A DNA stretch of 64,000 bases from Sandaracinaceae bacterium (lineage in GTDB: Bacteria > Myxococcota_A > Polyangia > Polyangiales > Houyiibacteriaceae): NCBI GenBank assembly GCA_016706685.1, contig JADJJE010000005.1, positions 124,001 to 188,000 on the forward strand, in the 5' to 3' direction. Shown in pieces: positions 37,096-45,685 of this stretch (positions are counted from its first letter, which is position 1; each line of letters starts with the position of its first letter). The translations under genes were made by a program, and so were the position numbers. The notes under the pieces were generated by a model. That model did not search any database, had not been told where the DNA came from, and worked only from the letters and a program-made list of their open reading frames with translations.

Positions 37096-37716
37096 ATGCT
37101 GCTCTCTGTCTACATGTTCTCGCTCGCTCTCGGCGGTGTGCTGCTCGGCGCGTCGATCCTGCTGGGCGGGAAGGACGGCATCGAGGCCGAGTCCGATGCC
37201 CCCGACCTGGAAGCGGGGGCCGACGTGCACGCCGAGGTGGAGGCCCACGGGGCTGACGCCGGCAAGGACCTCGAGCTGGGCGGCGGCGCCGACTTCCTCA
37301 TGTGGTCGCTCACGTCGGTGCGCTTCTGGACGTTCTTCCTCGCGTTCTTCGGGCTCACGGGCCTCATCTTCGATGGCTTCTCGCTGGTTCCGCACGAGGC
37401 CATCTCTGCCGTGCTGGCGGTGGGCATGGGCAGCGGCGCAGGCTTCGGCATCTCCTACGCCATGCGCGTGCTGGGGTCCGACACGTCGGCCCGCGTGGCC
37501 GAGTCGGAAGACTACGTGGGCAAGAGCGCGCGAGTGCTCGTGGCGCCCAAGCCGGGCGGTGTGGGGAAGGTCCGCATCGACATCGGCGGTAACCTGGTGG
37601 ACGTCCTGGCCACCACGGACGAGGACAACGTGGGCAACCAAGACCAAGTGATGATCATCGAGATGGACGGCACCACCGCCCGCGTCGCGAAGGTCATGGC
37701 CGCCGAGAACGACTGA
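37096..37716 (+). CDS. NfeD/YqiJ-like membrane protein of a flotillin operon
   Basis: A 206-aa protein with an N-terminal helix (MLLSVYMFSLALGGVLLGASILLGG), an acidic loop (about residues 28-60), two further helices (FWTFFLAFFGLTGLIFDGF and ISAVLAVGMGSGAGFGISYAM) and a C-terminal beta-rich OB-like domain (VGKSARVLVAPKPGGVGKVRIDIGG). This layout and its position 46 bp before two flotillin genes identify it as the NfeD-type partner of flotillins. The ATG at 37096 was chosen; the frame upstream lacks a signal. Confidence 0.8.
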   Translation: MLLSVYMFSLALGGVLLGASILLGGKDGIEAESDAPDLEAGADVHAEVEAHGADAGKDLELGGGADFLMWSLTSVRFWTFFLAFFGLTGLIFDGFSLVPHEAISAVLAVGMGSGAGFGISYAMRVLGSDTSARVAESEDYVGKSARVLVAPKPGGVGKVRIDIGGNLVDVLATTDEDNVGNQDQVMIIEMDGTTARVAKVMAAEND

Positions 37717-37762
37717 GCCCGGCCACACGGCCCACTCAACCATAGACAGCTGGGGTTTTCAC

Positions 37763-39115
37763 ATGACGCAACCATATACGGGCTACACCCCTCCGGCGTA
37801 CCCCACTACTCCCGTTCCCATCGAAGAGCCGAGCGCCGCCGTGGAGGCCATCGAGTTGCTCATCAAGGCGGGCATGGCGGGGCTCTTCGTGGCCTTCCTG
37901 CTGCTGATGCTGGTGTTCTTGCTGCGCCAGTTCCTGCTCATCTCGCGGCCCAACGAGGCCCTGGTCTTCAGCGGCAAGAAGTCGCGCGGGCCCAACGGCG
38001 AGACGCTCCCGTACGCCATCGTGAAGCAGGGCGCGCGCGGCATCCGCATCCCCATCCTGCACCGCGTGGACCGCATGGACATGCGCCTCCTGCCGGTGGA
38101 CATCCGCATCCAGAACGCCTACTCGGCGGGCAACATCCCGCTGCACATCCACGCCATCGCCACGGTGAAGATCCACTCGGACGACACCTTCATCCGCAAC
38201 GCCATCGAGCGCTTCCTGGGGCGCTCGCTCGGTGAGATCCAGCAGGTGGCTCAGCAGACGCTCGAAGGCGCCGTGCGCGAGGTGGTCGCGTCGCTCACGC
38301 CCGAAGAGGTCAACGAAGACCGCCTCAAGTTCGCCGAGAACCTGATCCACGCAGCCGAAGACGACCTCCACAAGCTGGGGCTCATGCTGGACACGCTCAA
38401 GATCCAGAACGTGCACGACGACACCGGCTACTTGGACTCGCTCGGGCGCCCGCGCATCGCGGCCGTCTTGCGTGACGCCGAGAACGCCGAGAACGAGGCG
38501 CAGGAGAAGATCACGAGCGCGCAGGCCGGCTCGCACCAGAAGGCGGAGGTCTCGCGCGCCCTGGCCGAGACGGCCACCATCGAAAAGCAGAACGAGCTGC
38601 GCCGCGTGCGCGCCGAGCTGGACGGTGCCGCGCTGGCCATCGAGCGCGAGGCCGAGATGGCCGCCAAGACCGCGCGTGCCCAGGCCGAGCAAGAGCTCTA
38701 CTCGCTGCGCAACGCCGTGGAAGAGCGGCGCCTGCAGGCCGACGTGGTGGTGCCCGCCAACATCAACCGCGAGGCCCGCGCCATCTTGGCCGTGGGTGAA
38801 GCGGCTCCCACCGCCGAGAACGGCCGCGCCGCGGTGGAGGTGCTGCGCCTCCTGAGCGAGGCCTGGCAGACCATGGGGCCCCACGCGAAGGAGCTCTACG
38901 TCATCCAGCACCTCGAAGAGCTGGTGGGCGCGGTCGTCGCCAACCTGCAAGACGTGTCGGTCGGTGAGGTCACCGTCATCGACCAAGGCGACGGCAGCGG
39001 CCTCGCGAGCTACGCCGCCGCGTACCCCATGATGGTGGGCCGCGTCATGCAAGCCCTGGCCGAGAGCACGGGCGTCAACATCCCTGCCATCCTCAACGAG
39101 CGAGGTGTGTCGTGA
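37763..39115 (+). CDS. Flotillin / SPFH-domain protein (first copy)
   Basis: A 450-aa membrane scaffold protein. One N-terminal helix (GMAGLFVAFLLLMLVFLLRQFLLIS) leads into the SPFH domain with the family opening RPNEALVFSGKKSRG and the block ERFLGRSLGEIQQVAQQTLEGAVREVVASLTPEEVNEDR. A long Ala/Glu-rich coiled coil follows (about residues 235-330). Flotillins form microdomain scaffolds in the inner membrane. It overlaps the second flotillin gene by 4 bp. Confidence 0.9.
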   Translation: MTQPYTGYTPPAYPTTPVPIEEPSAAVEAIELLIKAGMAGLFVAFLLLMLVFLLRQFLLISRPNEALVFSGKKSRGPNGETLPYAIVKQGARGIRIPILHRVDRMDMRLLPVDIRIQNAYSAGNIPLHIHAIATVKIHSDDTFIRNAIERFLGRSLGEIQQVAQQTLEGAVREVVASLTPEEVNEDRLKFAENLIHAAEDDLHKLGLMLDTLKIQNVHDDTGYLDSLGRPRIAAVLRDAENAENEAQEKITSAQAGSHQKAEVSRALAETATIEKQNELRRVRAELDGAALAIEREAEMAAKTARAQAEQELYSLRNAVEERRLQADVVVPANINREARAILAVGEAAPTAENGRAAVEVLRLLSEAWQTMGPHAKELYVIQHLEELVGAVVANLQDVSVGEVTVIDQGDGSGLASYAAAYPMMVGRVMQALAESTGVNIPAILNERGVS

Positions 39116-40491
39116 CCGGTTTCGTCGCCCTGGTAGTCCTGTTCGGGCTCGCGCTCGTCGCGTTCCTGGTCATGCTCTTCGTCATCCGCAACCTGCTCTA
39201 CGTGTGCCAGCCCAACGAGGTGCTGGTGTTCTCGGGCACCACGCGGCAGTCCTCCGTGGGCATCGTCGGCTACCGCATCATCAAGGGCGGCCGCGCCATT
39301 CGGAAGCCCATCATCGAGGCGGTGGACCGCATCGACCTCACCAACATGATCATCGAGGTGTCGGTCACCAACGCGTACTCGAAGGGCGGCATCCCGCTCA
39401 GCGTGAACGGCGTGGCCAACATCAAGATCCCGGGCGAGCTCCCGCTGCTGCACAACGCGCTCGAGCGCTTCCTGGGCCGCAGCCGGCAGGAGGTCATGCA
39501 GGTGGCGCGCGAGACGCTCGAAGGCAACCTGCGCGGCGTGCTCGCCACGCTCACCCCCGAGCAGGTCAACCAAGACAAAGAAGCCTTCGCGGGCAAGCTC
39601 ACCGAAGAGGCCGAGCACGACCTCAACCGCATCGGCCTGGTGCTGGACACCCTCAAGATCCAGAACGTGTCGGACGACGTGGGCTACCTGAACGCCATCG
39701 GGCGCATGCGCAGCGCGCACATCCGGCGCGACGCGGCCATCGCCGAAGCCGCAGCCCAGGCGCAGGCCTCCGAGGTGAAGTGGACCAGCCAGATGCGCGG
39801 TGAGGTCAGTAAGCTCGAGACGGCCATCGAGATCGCCCGCAAGGAGAACGACCGCCGCATCGCGGACGCACGCACGCGCCGTCAGGCCGTCATCGCCGAG
39901 CAGCTGGCGGCCGTGCAGGCCGACGTGGCCCAGGCGCACGCCGAGGTGCAGATGCAGGAAGCGCGCATCGCACAGGTGCAGCTGCGGCTGCAGGGCGACA
40001 TCATCCAGCCGGCCACCGCCCAGTGCGCCGAGGCCATCGCGCAGGCTCAGGCCGGCGCCGTGACCAGCATCGAGATGGGCAAGGCCACCGCCCAGGTGCT
40101 CACCGACCTCGCCCGCACCTATACGGAGAGCGGCGGCTCTGGCCGCGACGTGCTCCTCATGCAGAAGCTGCTGCCGGTGCTCCGGCAGGTGAGCGGCACC
40201 ATCGGCGAGATCAAGGTCGACCGCCTCACGGTCATCGGCCAGGACGGCAACAACAAGAGTGGTGGTGGCTCGCTCGCGGGGCAGCTGGTGGCTGCCAACG
40301 AGCAGGTCAAGGCCGCCGTGGGCGTGGACCTGGGCGAGGCGCTGCGCACCAAGCTCGGGCAGCCTGCTGCGCCGCGTGCGGCCGTGGCGCCGCGCCAGAT
40401 CCCTGCGGCACCCAAACCTCCTTCGGACCGCCCGCGCGCCAACACGCCGCCGCAGAACTTCGGCCCCGTGACGCGGCGGCCCGCGGGCTGA
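39112..40491 (+). CDS. Flotillin / SPFH-domain protein (second copy)
   Basis: A 459-aa paralogue of the preceding protein, started by GTG at 39112 within the GTGA overlap. The helix is VALVVLFGLALVAFLVMLFV, and the SPFH start is CQPNEVLVFSGTTRQSS. The blocks ERFLGRSRQEVMQVARETLEGNLRGVLATLTPEQVNQDK and LDTLKIQNVSDDVGYLNAIGR match the first copy nearly residue for residue, then the coiled coil diverges. A C-terminal Pro/Ala/Arg-rich tail (about 60 residues) is unique to this copy. The two probably form hetero-oligomers. Confidence 0.9.
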   Translation: MTGFVALVVLFGLALVAFLVMLFVIRNLLYVCQPNEVLVFSGTTRQSSVGIVGYRIIKGGRAIRKPIIEAVDRIDLTNMIIEVSVTNAYSKGGIPLSVNGVANIKIPGELPLLHNALERFLGRSRQEVMQVARETLEGNLRGVLATLTPEQVNQDKEAFAGKLTEEAEHDLNRIGLVLDTLKIQNVSDDVGYLNAIGRMRSAHIRRDAAIAEAAAQAQASEVKWTSQMRGEVSKLETAIEIARKENDRRIADARTRRQAVIAEQLAAVQADVAQAHAEVQMQEARIAQVQLRLQGDIIQPATAQCAEAIAQAQAGAVTSIEMGKATAQVLTDLARTYTESGGSGRDVLLMQKLLPVLRQVSGTIGEIKVDRLTVIGQDGNNKSGGGSLAGQLVAANEQVKAAVGVDLGEALRTKLGQPAAPRAAVAPRQIPAAPKPPSDRPRANTPPQNFGPVTRRPAG

Positions 40492-40538
40492 GGTTTTCGA
40501 CCCTGGGCGCCCTGCCCGCCGCTCCGCGCGCCGCGAGG

Positions 40539-41594
40539 CTAGGCGCCCTGCGGAGCGGCAGGCGGCGGGGCGCTGGCCGGTTCATCGGGCTGCGCGCCAG
40601 CCGGTGAGGCCGCCTCGGGCACGAAGCGCAGCGCCCTCCACCATCGCGTGGCGGGCAGGCGCTGCAGCAGCCGAGGGTTCACCCAGCAGGCGTACATCGC
40701 CAGCAAGCCCGTGGTGAAGATCCCGATGTTCATCAGGATCCAGAGCGTGGTGTGCAGCCCGAGGCCAATGGCGATCCACGTGCGCTTGAACGCCCACCAG
40801 CCACGCGTGCTCCGCAGCAGCAGGTCCGGGTCGCTCCGGGTGTGCGAGCAGGCCACCACCATCAGCCCCGCCAGCGCCTCGAACCAGAAGGTGGTGAACG
40901 CGCCCACCTGCGTGACCCACGCCGGTACCCAGGTCATGTCCCAGCGCACGAAGTGCTGATAGCGAAGGATGTAGAAGAGCGACATGTAGTCGCCGCGCGC
41001 GGACCAGAGCGAGTGGTCCTTGCTGAGGGCAGCCGACGTGTACAGCCAGACGAGCTGCGCGATGATCAGGTAGCGCGGCCAGGCCGGCACCAGCACGTTG
41101 GGGCGCGCCCAGGCCCCGTGGCGCAGGCGCGCGTCGAGCGAGAGCGTGGCGGCACTCTGGCTGAGCACCAGGATCATGGTGGCGAGGCGCAGCAGCTGAT
41201 CGATGCCGCGATCGCCCTCGCCGTAGAGCGCGGCCAGCTGGAGCTGGGTCACGATGACCAGCAGCCCCGACACGCGCGTCAGCAGGCCGAGAGCGAAGCA
41301 GACGGCCGCGGCGATGCCCCCGTAGACGGCCACGTGCACGGCGAGCGGGCCGGGCCCGAAGACCTCTCGCACGAGCGGCTGCACGTCGAGTGAGCGGGTG
41401 TAGCCCATGTTGTACTCGGCCGCGTCGCCGAATATGGTCAGCTCGAGGTCCAGGCACGCCAGGTAGATGAGGTCGTAGGCGAGGACGCACCCGATGGCGA
41501 TGCGCAGCAGGGCGAGCGCGGTGGCGGGCTCCCGCTCGTTCCAGAATGCGACGTAGCGCGCGAGGCGCCCGGGGGTGACGGAGGCGTCAGTCAC
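40539..41594 (-). CDS. HTTM-domain membrane protein (gamma-carboxylase-like)
   Basis: A 351-aa multi-span protein of the HTTM superfamily, which includes vitamin K-dependent gamma-glutamyl carboxylase. Seen here are FWNEREPATALALLRIAIGCVLAYDLIYL, FALGLLTRVSGLLVIVTQLQ, SLDARLRHGAWARPNVLVPAWPRYLIIAQLVWLYTSAALSK and a final SDPDLLLRS-containing loop. Bacterial members are mostly uncharacterised; carboxylation should not be assumed. It overlaps the next upstream gene by 8 bp and converges on the flotillin operon. Confidence 0.82.
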   Translation of the reverse strand: MTDASVTPGRLARYVAFWNEREPATALALLRIAIGCVLAYDLIYLACLDLELTIFGDAAEYNMGYTRSLDVQPLVREVFGPGPLAVHVAVYGGIAAAVCFALGLLTRVSGLLVIVTQLQLAALYGEGDRGIDQLLRLATMILVLSQSAATLSLDARLRHGAWARPNVLVPAWPRYLIIAQLVWLYTSAALSKDHSLWSARGDYMSLFYILRYQHFVRWDMTWVPAWVTQVGAFTTFWFEALAGLMVVACSHTRSDPDLLLRSTRGWWAFKRTWIAIGLGLHTTLWILMNIGIFTTGLLAMYACWVNPRLLQRLPATRWWRALRFVPEAASPAGAQPDEPASAPPPAAPQGA

Positions 41595-42261
41595 GGGGGG
41601 CCTGCATATCCTCCTGGAACTGTTCTCGGGTGATGCGGATGCCGTTGGCCCACCCGCTGCGTTCGGGGTGCGCCACCCGCTCCGCGTAGTCGCGGTAGTC
41701 GAGGCGCTTCATGCGTACGCGCACCTCGACCGCGTCGTCGTAGGTGTAGAACACCCGCTTCGCGACCCAGCGACAGAATGCGTAATACGGCCCGGGGGTG
41801 CCGTTGTCGAAGGCGATGTAGGCAGCGTGGACACGGCGGTACTCGATGCGCTCGGCCTCGAAGCGCGCGTCTGGGTCATGAACCGTATAGAGCGTCTCGA
41901 ACTCGTCGCGGCCAGCGCGGCGCATCTCCACGTGCAGCGCGAAGTTCTGCTTCTCGGCGCCTTCGAACATGTTCCACGTCTGCCCTGCGCGCAGCCCGCG
42001 ATAGATCCACGCCAGCGGCCACGTGACCTGGGCCCGGAGCGAAATCAGCTGCGCGCTGTGCCGAGCGATGCGCGCGCGGCTCTCCGCCTGGGTGTCGTCG
42101 GTGAGGCTCTGGACGCGCTGCACCAACGGTTGCCAGTAGTCACCCTCCAGCCGCTCTTCGTCCAAGTCGGGGATCTGAACGCCGAAGAGGACCGCGTGAA
42201 CGATCACCAGCGTGAGGAGGGCGGCGCGCACCGTCGGCCAGCGCTCGATCAGACGAGTCAT
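41587..42261 (-). CDS. Hypothetical partner of the HTTM protein, signal-anchored
   Basis: A 224-aa protein not assigned to a known family. It starts MTRLIERWPTVRAALLTLVIVHAVLFGV, a signal anchor, followed by a soluble domain (VTWPLAWIYRGLRAGQTWNMFEGAEKQNFALHVEMRR, RYAFDNGTPGPYYAFCRWVAKRVF-like segment near residues 155-185). The pattern WNMF is also found in accessory proteins encoded beside HTTM genes. The frame extends ten codons upstream to a TTG, but the ATG at 42261 is preferred. Translational overlap with the HTTM gene suggests a complex. Confidence 0.68.
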   Translation of the reverse strand: MTRLIERWPTVRAALLTLVIVHAVLFGVQIPDLDEERLEGDYWQPLVQRVQSLTDDTQAESRARIARHSAQLISLRAQVTWPLAWIYRGLRAGQTWNMFEGAEKQNFALHVEMRRAGRDEFETLYTVHDPDARFEAERIEYRRVHAAYIAFDNGTPGPYYAFCRWVAKRVFYTYDDAVEVRVRMKRLDYRDYAERVAHPERSGWANGIRITREQFQEDMQAPRD

Positions 42262-42451
42262 GGTGGGCCAAGCATGACGCGCGGGCTCCAACTTGTCTTG
42301 ACGTTGATCAACCCCCTGCGCCCGTCTGCGGCAGCTCAGGCGCAGCGCCGACCGTCAGACACAAGCACAAACAACGAATTACATCTTGGTGACAATTGCC
42401 AGGTCGCCGCCGATCCGAGGAGGACTCATCGTCTGGCCACCGGAGCTAACC

Positions 42452-43906
42452 GTGCAAATCGCCATCATCATCCTGTACCTCATCACGCTCGCCATCCTCG
42501 GCATCTACGGCTTCCATCGCGGCCATCTGCTGATGCTGTACTGGAAGCACCGCAAGAACATCCGCAAGCCGGCCACCCCCTACGCCGAGGAAGACCTGCC
42601 GATGGTCACGGTGCAGCTGCCGATGTTCAACGAGATGTACGTCGCCGAGCGTCTGCTCGAGAGCATCACGCTGCTGGACTACCCGAAGCACAAGCTCGAG
42701 ATCCAGGTGCTGGACGACAGCACGGACGAGACGGTGCAGATCGCCTCCGCCAAGGTGGAAGAGCTGCGCACCCGCGGCTTCGACGCGGTCTACCTGCACC
42801 GCACCGACCGCACGGGCTACAAGGCCGGCGCGCTGGCCGAGGCCACCAAGGTGGCCAAGGGCGAGTTCCTCCTGGTGTTCGACGCGGACTTCGTGCCCAC
42901 GCCCAGCATCATCCGCAACCTCATCCACCACTTCACGGACGAGAAGGTCGGCATGGTGCAGGCGCGCTGGGGCCACATCAACCGTGAGTACTCCACGCTC
43001 ACGCAGTGCCAGTCCATGATGTTGGACGGCCACTTCTGCATCGAGCACATCGCGCGCAACCGCTCGGGCCGCTTCTTCAACTTCAACGGCACCGCAGGCA
43101 TCTGGCGCCGCGCGGCCATCGCCGACGCGGGTGGCTGGGCGCACGACACCGTCACCGAGGACATGGACCTCAGCTTCCGCGCGCAGCTCAAGGGCTGGGA
43201 GTTCGTCTACGTGCCGGACGCCGTGGCGCCCGCCGAGATCCCCTGCGAGATGAACAGCTTCAAGACGCAGCAGTTCCGTTGGGCCAAGGGCTCGGCGCAG
43301 ACCACCCGCAAGCTGCTCTGGACCGTGCTGAAGGCCGACATCCCGCTCAAGGTGAAGATCGAGTGCGTCTTCCACCTGACCAACAACTTCGCCTATCTGT
43401 TCCTGGTGGTGCTGGCCATGCTCCAGCTGCCCAACATGCTGATGCGCCAGGACATGCAGCACCCTGAGCTCCTGCTGCTCGACGTGCCGCTCTTCCTCTC
43501 CACCTGCGGCTCCATCTGCGTGTTCTACCTGGTGACCCAGAAGGAGCTCTACGGCGGCTGGATGGCGGCTGTGAAGCGGCTCCCCATGATGATGGCCATC
43601 GGCATCGGGCTCAGCATCAACAACGCCCGCGCCGTCCTCGAGGGCCTCTTCGGCAAGGACATCACCTTCGTCCGCACGCCCAAGCACGGCATCGAGAACA
43701 CCAACAAGCGCCCCACGTGGAAGACGGCCGCCTACCGCGGCAACTGGTCCATGCACTCGCTGCTCGAGGTGGCCTTCGGCCTCTACTTCGTGGTCACCAT
43801 CGGCCTCGCCATCGCCACCGGCAACTACATCAGCGTGCCCTTCCTGATTCTCTTCATGGTGGGCTTCCTCTACGTCGGTGGGCTCAGCCTGTACCAGACG
43901 CGCTGA
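42452..43906 (+). CDS. Processive family 2 glycosyltransferase, cellulose-synthase-like
   Basis: A 484-aa membrane glycosyltransferase. After one helix (VQIAIIILYLITLAILGIYGF) comes the GT-A domain with VTVQLPMFNEMYVAERLLES, VLDDSTDE, FDADFVP, the acceptor/base motif TEDMDLS, and QQFRWAKGS (QxxRW). At least four C-terminal helices follow. The set is that of processive GT2 enzymes (cellulose or mannan synthase-like); the sugar is unknown. The GTG at 42452 has GGAG six bases upstream; a TTG 22 codons earlier lacks a ribosome-binding site. No BcsB-like subunit is adjacent. Confidence 0.87.
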   Translation: MQIAIIILYLITLAILGIYGFHRGHLLMLYWKHRKNIRKPATPYAEEDLPMVTVQLPMFNEMYVAERLLESITLLDYPKHKLEIQVLDDSTDETVQIASAKVEELRTRGFDAVYLHRTDRTGYKAGALAEATKVAKGEFLLVFDADFVPTPSIIRNLIHHFTDEKVGMVQARWGHINREYSTLTQCQSMMLDGHFCIEHIARNRSGRFFNFNGTAGIWRRAAIADAGGWAHDTVTEDMDLSFRAQLKGWEFVYVPDAVAPAEIPCEMNSFKTQQFRWAKGSAQTTRKLLWTVLKADIPLKVKIECVFHLTNNFAYLFLVVLAMLQLPNMLMRQDMQHPELLLLDVPLFLSTCGSICVFYLVTQKELYGGWMAAVKRLPMMMAIGIGLSINNARAVLEGLFGKDITFVRTPKHGIENTNKRPTWKTAAYRGNWSMHSLLEVAFGLYFVVTIGLAIATGNYISVPFLILFMVGFLYVGGLSLYQTR

Positions 43907-43944
43907 CCCGGCTCGCCCCTCGCTGGGGCGGCCCACGACACCCG

Positions 43945-43982
43945 AAAAGGCGTCGTCATCCTCGGATGGCGGCGCCTTCTTC
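43945..43982 (+). terminator. Strong hairpin after the glycosyltransferase gene
   Basis: Two 15-base arms (43947-43961 and 43964-43978) pair along their whole length, counting two G-T pairs. On the plus strand a pyrimidine-rich tail follows; on the minus strand the stem is followed by four T. It lies 40 bp past the glycosyltransferase stop and covers an ATG at 43966, which argues for a later start of the next gene. Confidence 0.6.
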
Positions 43983-44001
43983 GTGCTGCTACCGTCCGGC
44001 C

Positions 44002-44511
44002 GTGTCGCGTGCCTCCCGAACCGTCGTTTTCCCTTCTTCTTCGCGCATTCTGGCCCGCTCCGCCTTCGCGGCGCTGGCAATGCTGCTGCTCTCCGCCACG
44101 GGCTGCGCACCGGAGATCGGTGACCGCTGCTCGGTGTCGACGGACTGCTCGGTGAACGGCGACCGCATCTGCGACACCGCCCAGCCGCGCGGCTACTGCA
44201 CCGTGCAGGGCTGTGACCCGGACTCGTGCCCCAACAGCAGTGTCTGTGTGGAGTGGCGCTTCGAGCCCAGCCGCACCACCCAGACCTACTGCATGGAGCG
44301 CTGCAACTCCGGCTGCGGCCGGGAGGGCTACGAGTGCGTGGCCGACGACGACCCGCGCCTCGAGAGCGGCGGCACCAGCCTCGCCCGCGTCACCGACCTG
44401 GGTGGCCGGCGCGACGCGAAGTTCTGCGCCGCCGTGGCGGCCGAAGAGGTCACCAGCATGTCGCTCACGTCCTCGCCCAGCAGCTTGCCCGACGCCTCCA
44501 CGCCGCTCTGA
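44002..44511 (+). CDS. Cys-rich hypothetical lipoprotein
   Basis: A 169-aa predicted lipoprotein of unknown function. The GTG at 44002 opens a basic N-terminus and a signal (ARSAFAALAMLLLSATGC). The ATG at 43966 lies in a terminator-like hairpin and is less likely. The mature part has 14 or so cysteines in short spacing (GDRCSVSTDCSVNGDRIC, YCTVQGCDPDSCPNSSVC, YCMERCNSGCGREGYEC), probably disulphide-bonded. Small Cys-rich lipoproteins with such CxxDCxxG repeats are typical of Myxococcota surface proteins. Confidence 0.7.
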   Translation: MSRASRTVVFPSSSRILARSAFAALAMLLLSATGCAPEIGDRCSVSTDCSVNGDRICDTAQPRGYCTVQGCDPDSCPNSSVCVEWRFEPSRTTQTYCMERCNSGCGREGYECVADDDPRLESGGTSLARVTDLGGRRDAKFCAAVAAEEVTSMSLTSSPSSLPDASTPL

Positions 44512-44523
44512 GGCGCCCGGCGG

Positions 44524-45609
44524 CTAGGCGCGCACCCCTGCCAGCAGCTGCGGCTCACGCTGCAGCGTGACGCCGAACGCTGCCTCCACGCGCGCAGCCA
44601 CCTCGTCGGCCAGCGCCAACAGCTCGGCGGTGGTGCCGCCGCCGTGGTGCACCAGCGCAAGCGCGTGCTTGCTGCTGACGCCCACGTGTCCCCGCCGCAG
44701 CCCCTTCGTCACGCCAGCGCGCTCGATCAACCACCCCGCCGCCAGCTTCACGCGGCCGCCGCTCTCAGGCCAGCTGGGCAGCTCGCTCCCTGCGCTCACC
44801 ACCCCCGCCGCCACCGCGCGCTCACGCACCTGCGTGGCCTGCGCCTCGCTCACGATGGGGTTCGTGAAGAACGAGCCCGCGCTGTGCGTGTCCACGTCGT
44901 CGGGGTCCAGCACCATGCCCTTCGCGCGGCGCAGGGCGACCACGGTGTCGTGCACCTGCTGGAGCGTGGGCTGCCCCTCCGGAACCAGCGCAGTGATGGC
45001 TCGCTCGAGCTCGGCGTAGCGCACGGCGGGTGGGCCACCACGCGTGAGCGCGAACGTCACCTCCAGCACCACGTAGCGGTGCGGGTCGCGCTTGAACACG
45101 CTGTCTCGGTAGGCGAACTCGCAGGCCTCACGCGTGAAGGTGACCTCGTCCAGCGTGCTGCGGTCCAGCGCGCGCACCGTGAGCAGAGTGTCCGCGACCT
45201 CTTGCCCGTAGGCCCCCACGTTCTGCACTGGGGTAGCGCCGGTGCTCCCTGGGATTCCCGCCAGGCACTCGAGGCCCGCAAGCCCCTGCGCCACGCTGGC
45301 GCTCACCACGCTGGGCCACGGCGTGCCGGCCTTCACGCGCAGCGCCACCCGCCCGTCATCCAGCGGCATGAGCGCGTGGCCGCTGGTCTCCATGGAGAGC
45401 ACCAACCCGCGGAAGCCCTCGTCGGGCACGATGGTGTTGGAGCCGCCACCCAGCAGCGCCAGCGGCATCCCGCGGTCCGCCGCGTGGCGCACCGCTTGCA
45501 GCACGTGCGCGTCCTCGGTGGCGCGAGCGAAGTGCCGCGCCGAGCCCCCCAGCCCGAGGGTGGTTCGCCCGGCGAGGGGCACGTCGCGTTCGATCGGCAC
45601 TCGGCTCAT
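44524..45609 (-). CDS. murB: UDP-N-acetylenolpyruvoylglucosamine reductase MurB
   Basis: A 361-aa FAD enzyme that reduces UDP-GlcNAc-enolpyruvate in peptidoglycan synthesis. Family blocks are AGRTTLGLGGSARHF, LLGGGSNTIVPDEGFRGLVL, CLAGIPGSTGATPVQNVGAYGQE, FAYRDSVFK (catalytic Arg region) and SAGSFFTNPIVSEAQA (catalytic Ser). The YRDS and GSFFxNP pattern matches the E. coli-like type I enzymes. The start at 45609 precedes the conserved NTLG-like TTLG by about 15 residues. Confidence 0.93.
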   Translation of the reverse strand: MSRVPIERDVPLAGRTTLGLGGSARHFARATEDAHVLQAVRHAADRGMPLALLGGGSNTIVPDEGFRGLVLSMETSGHALMPLDDGRVALRVKAGTPWPSVVSASVAQGLAGLECLAGIPGSTGATPVQNVGAYGQEVADTLLTVRALDRSTLDEVTFTREACEFAYRDSVFKRDPHRYVVLEVTFALTRGGPPAVRYAELERAITALVPEGQPTLQQVHDTVVALRRAKGMVLDPDDVDTHSAGSFFTNPIVSEAQATQVRERAVAAGVVSAGSELPSWPESGGRVKLAAGWLIERAGVTKGLRRGHVGVSSKHALALVHHGGGTTAELLALADEVAARVEAAFGVTLQREPQLLAGVRA

Positions 45610-45685
45610 GCGCCTTCATAACTCAGGACCGACCGCAGCGGGTATGTCGAGCGCGAGGGCGGGGGCTGGCGTAGGATGCGGCCCC

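Noticed and set aside
42446..44110. Minus-strand open frame opposite the glycosyltransferase
   Set aside because: Antisense to a gene with all GT2 motifs; Val/Glu/His-rich composition typical of shadow frames.
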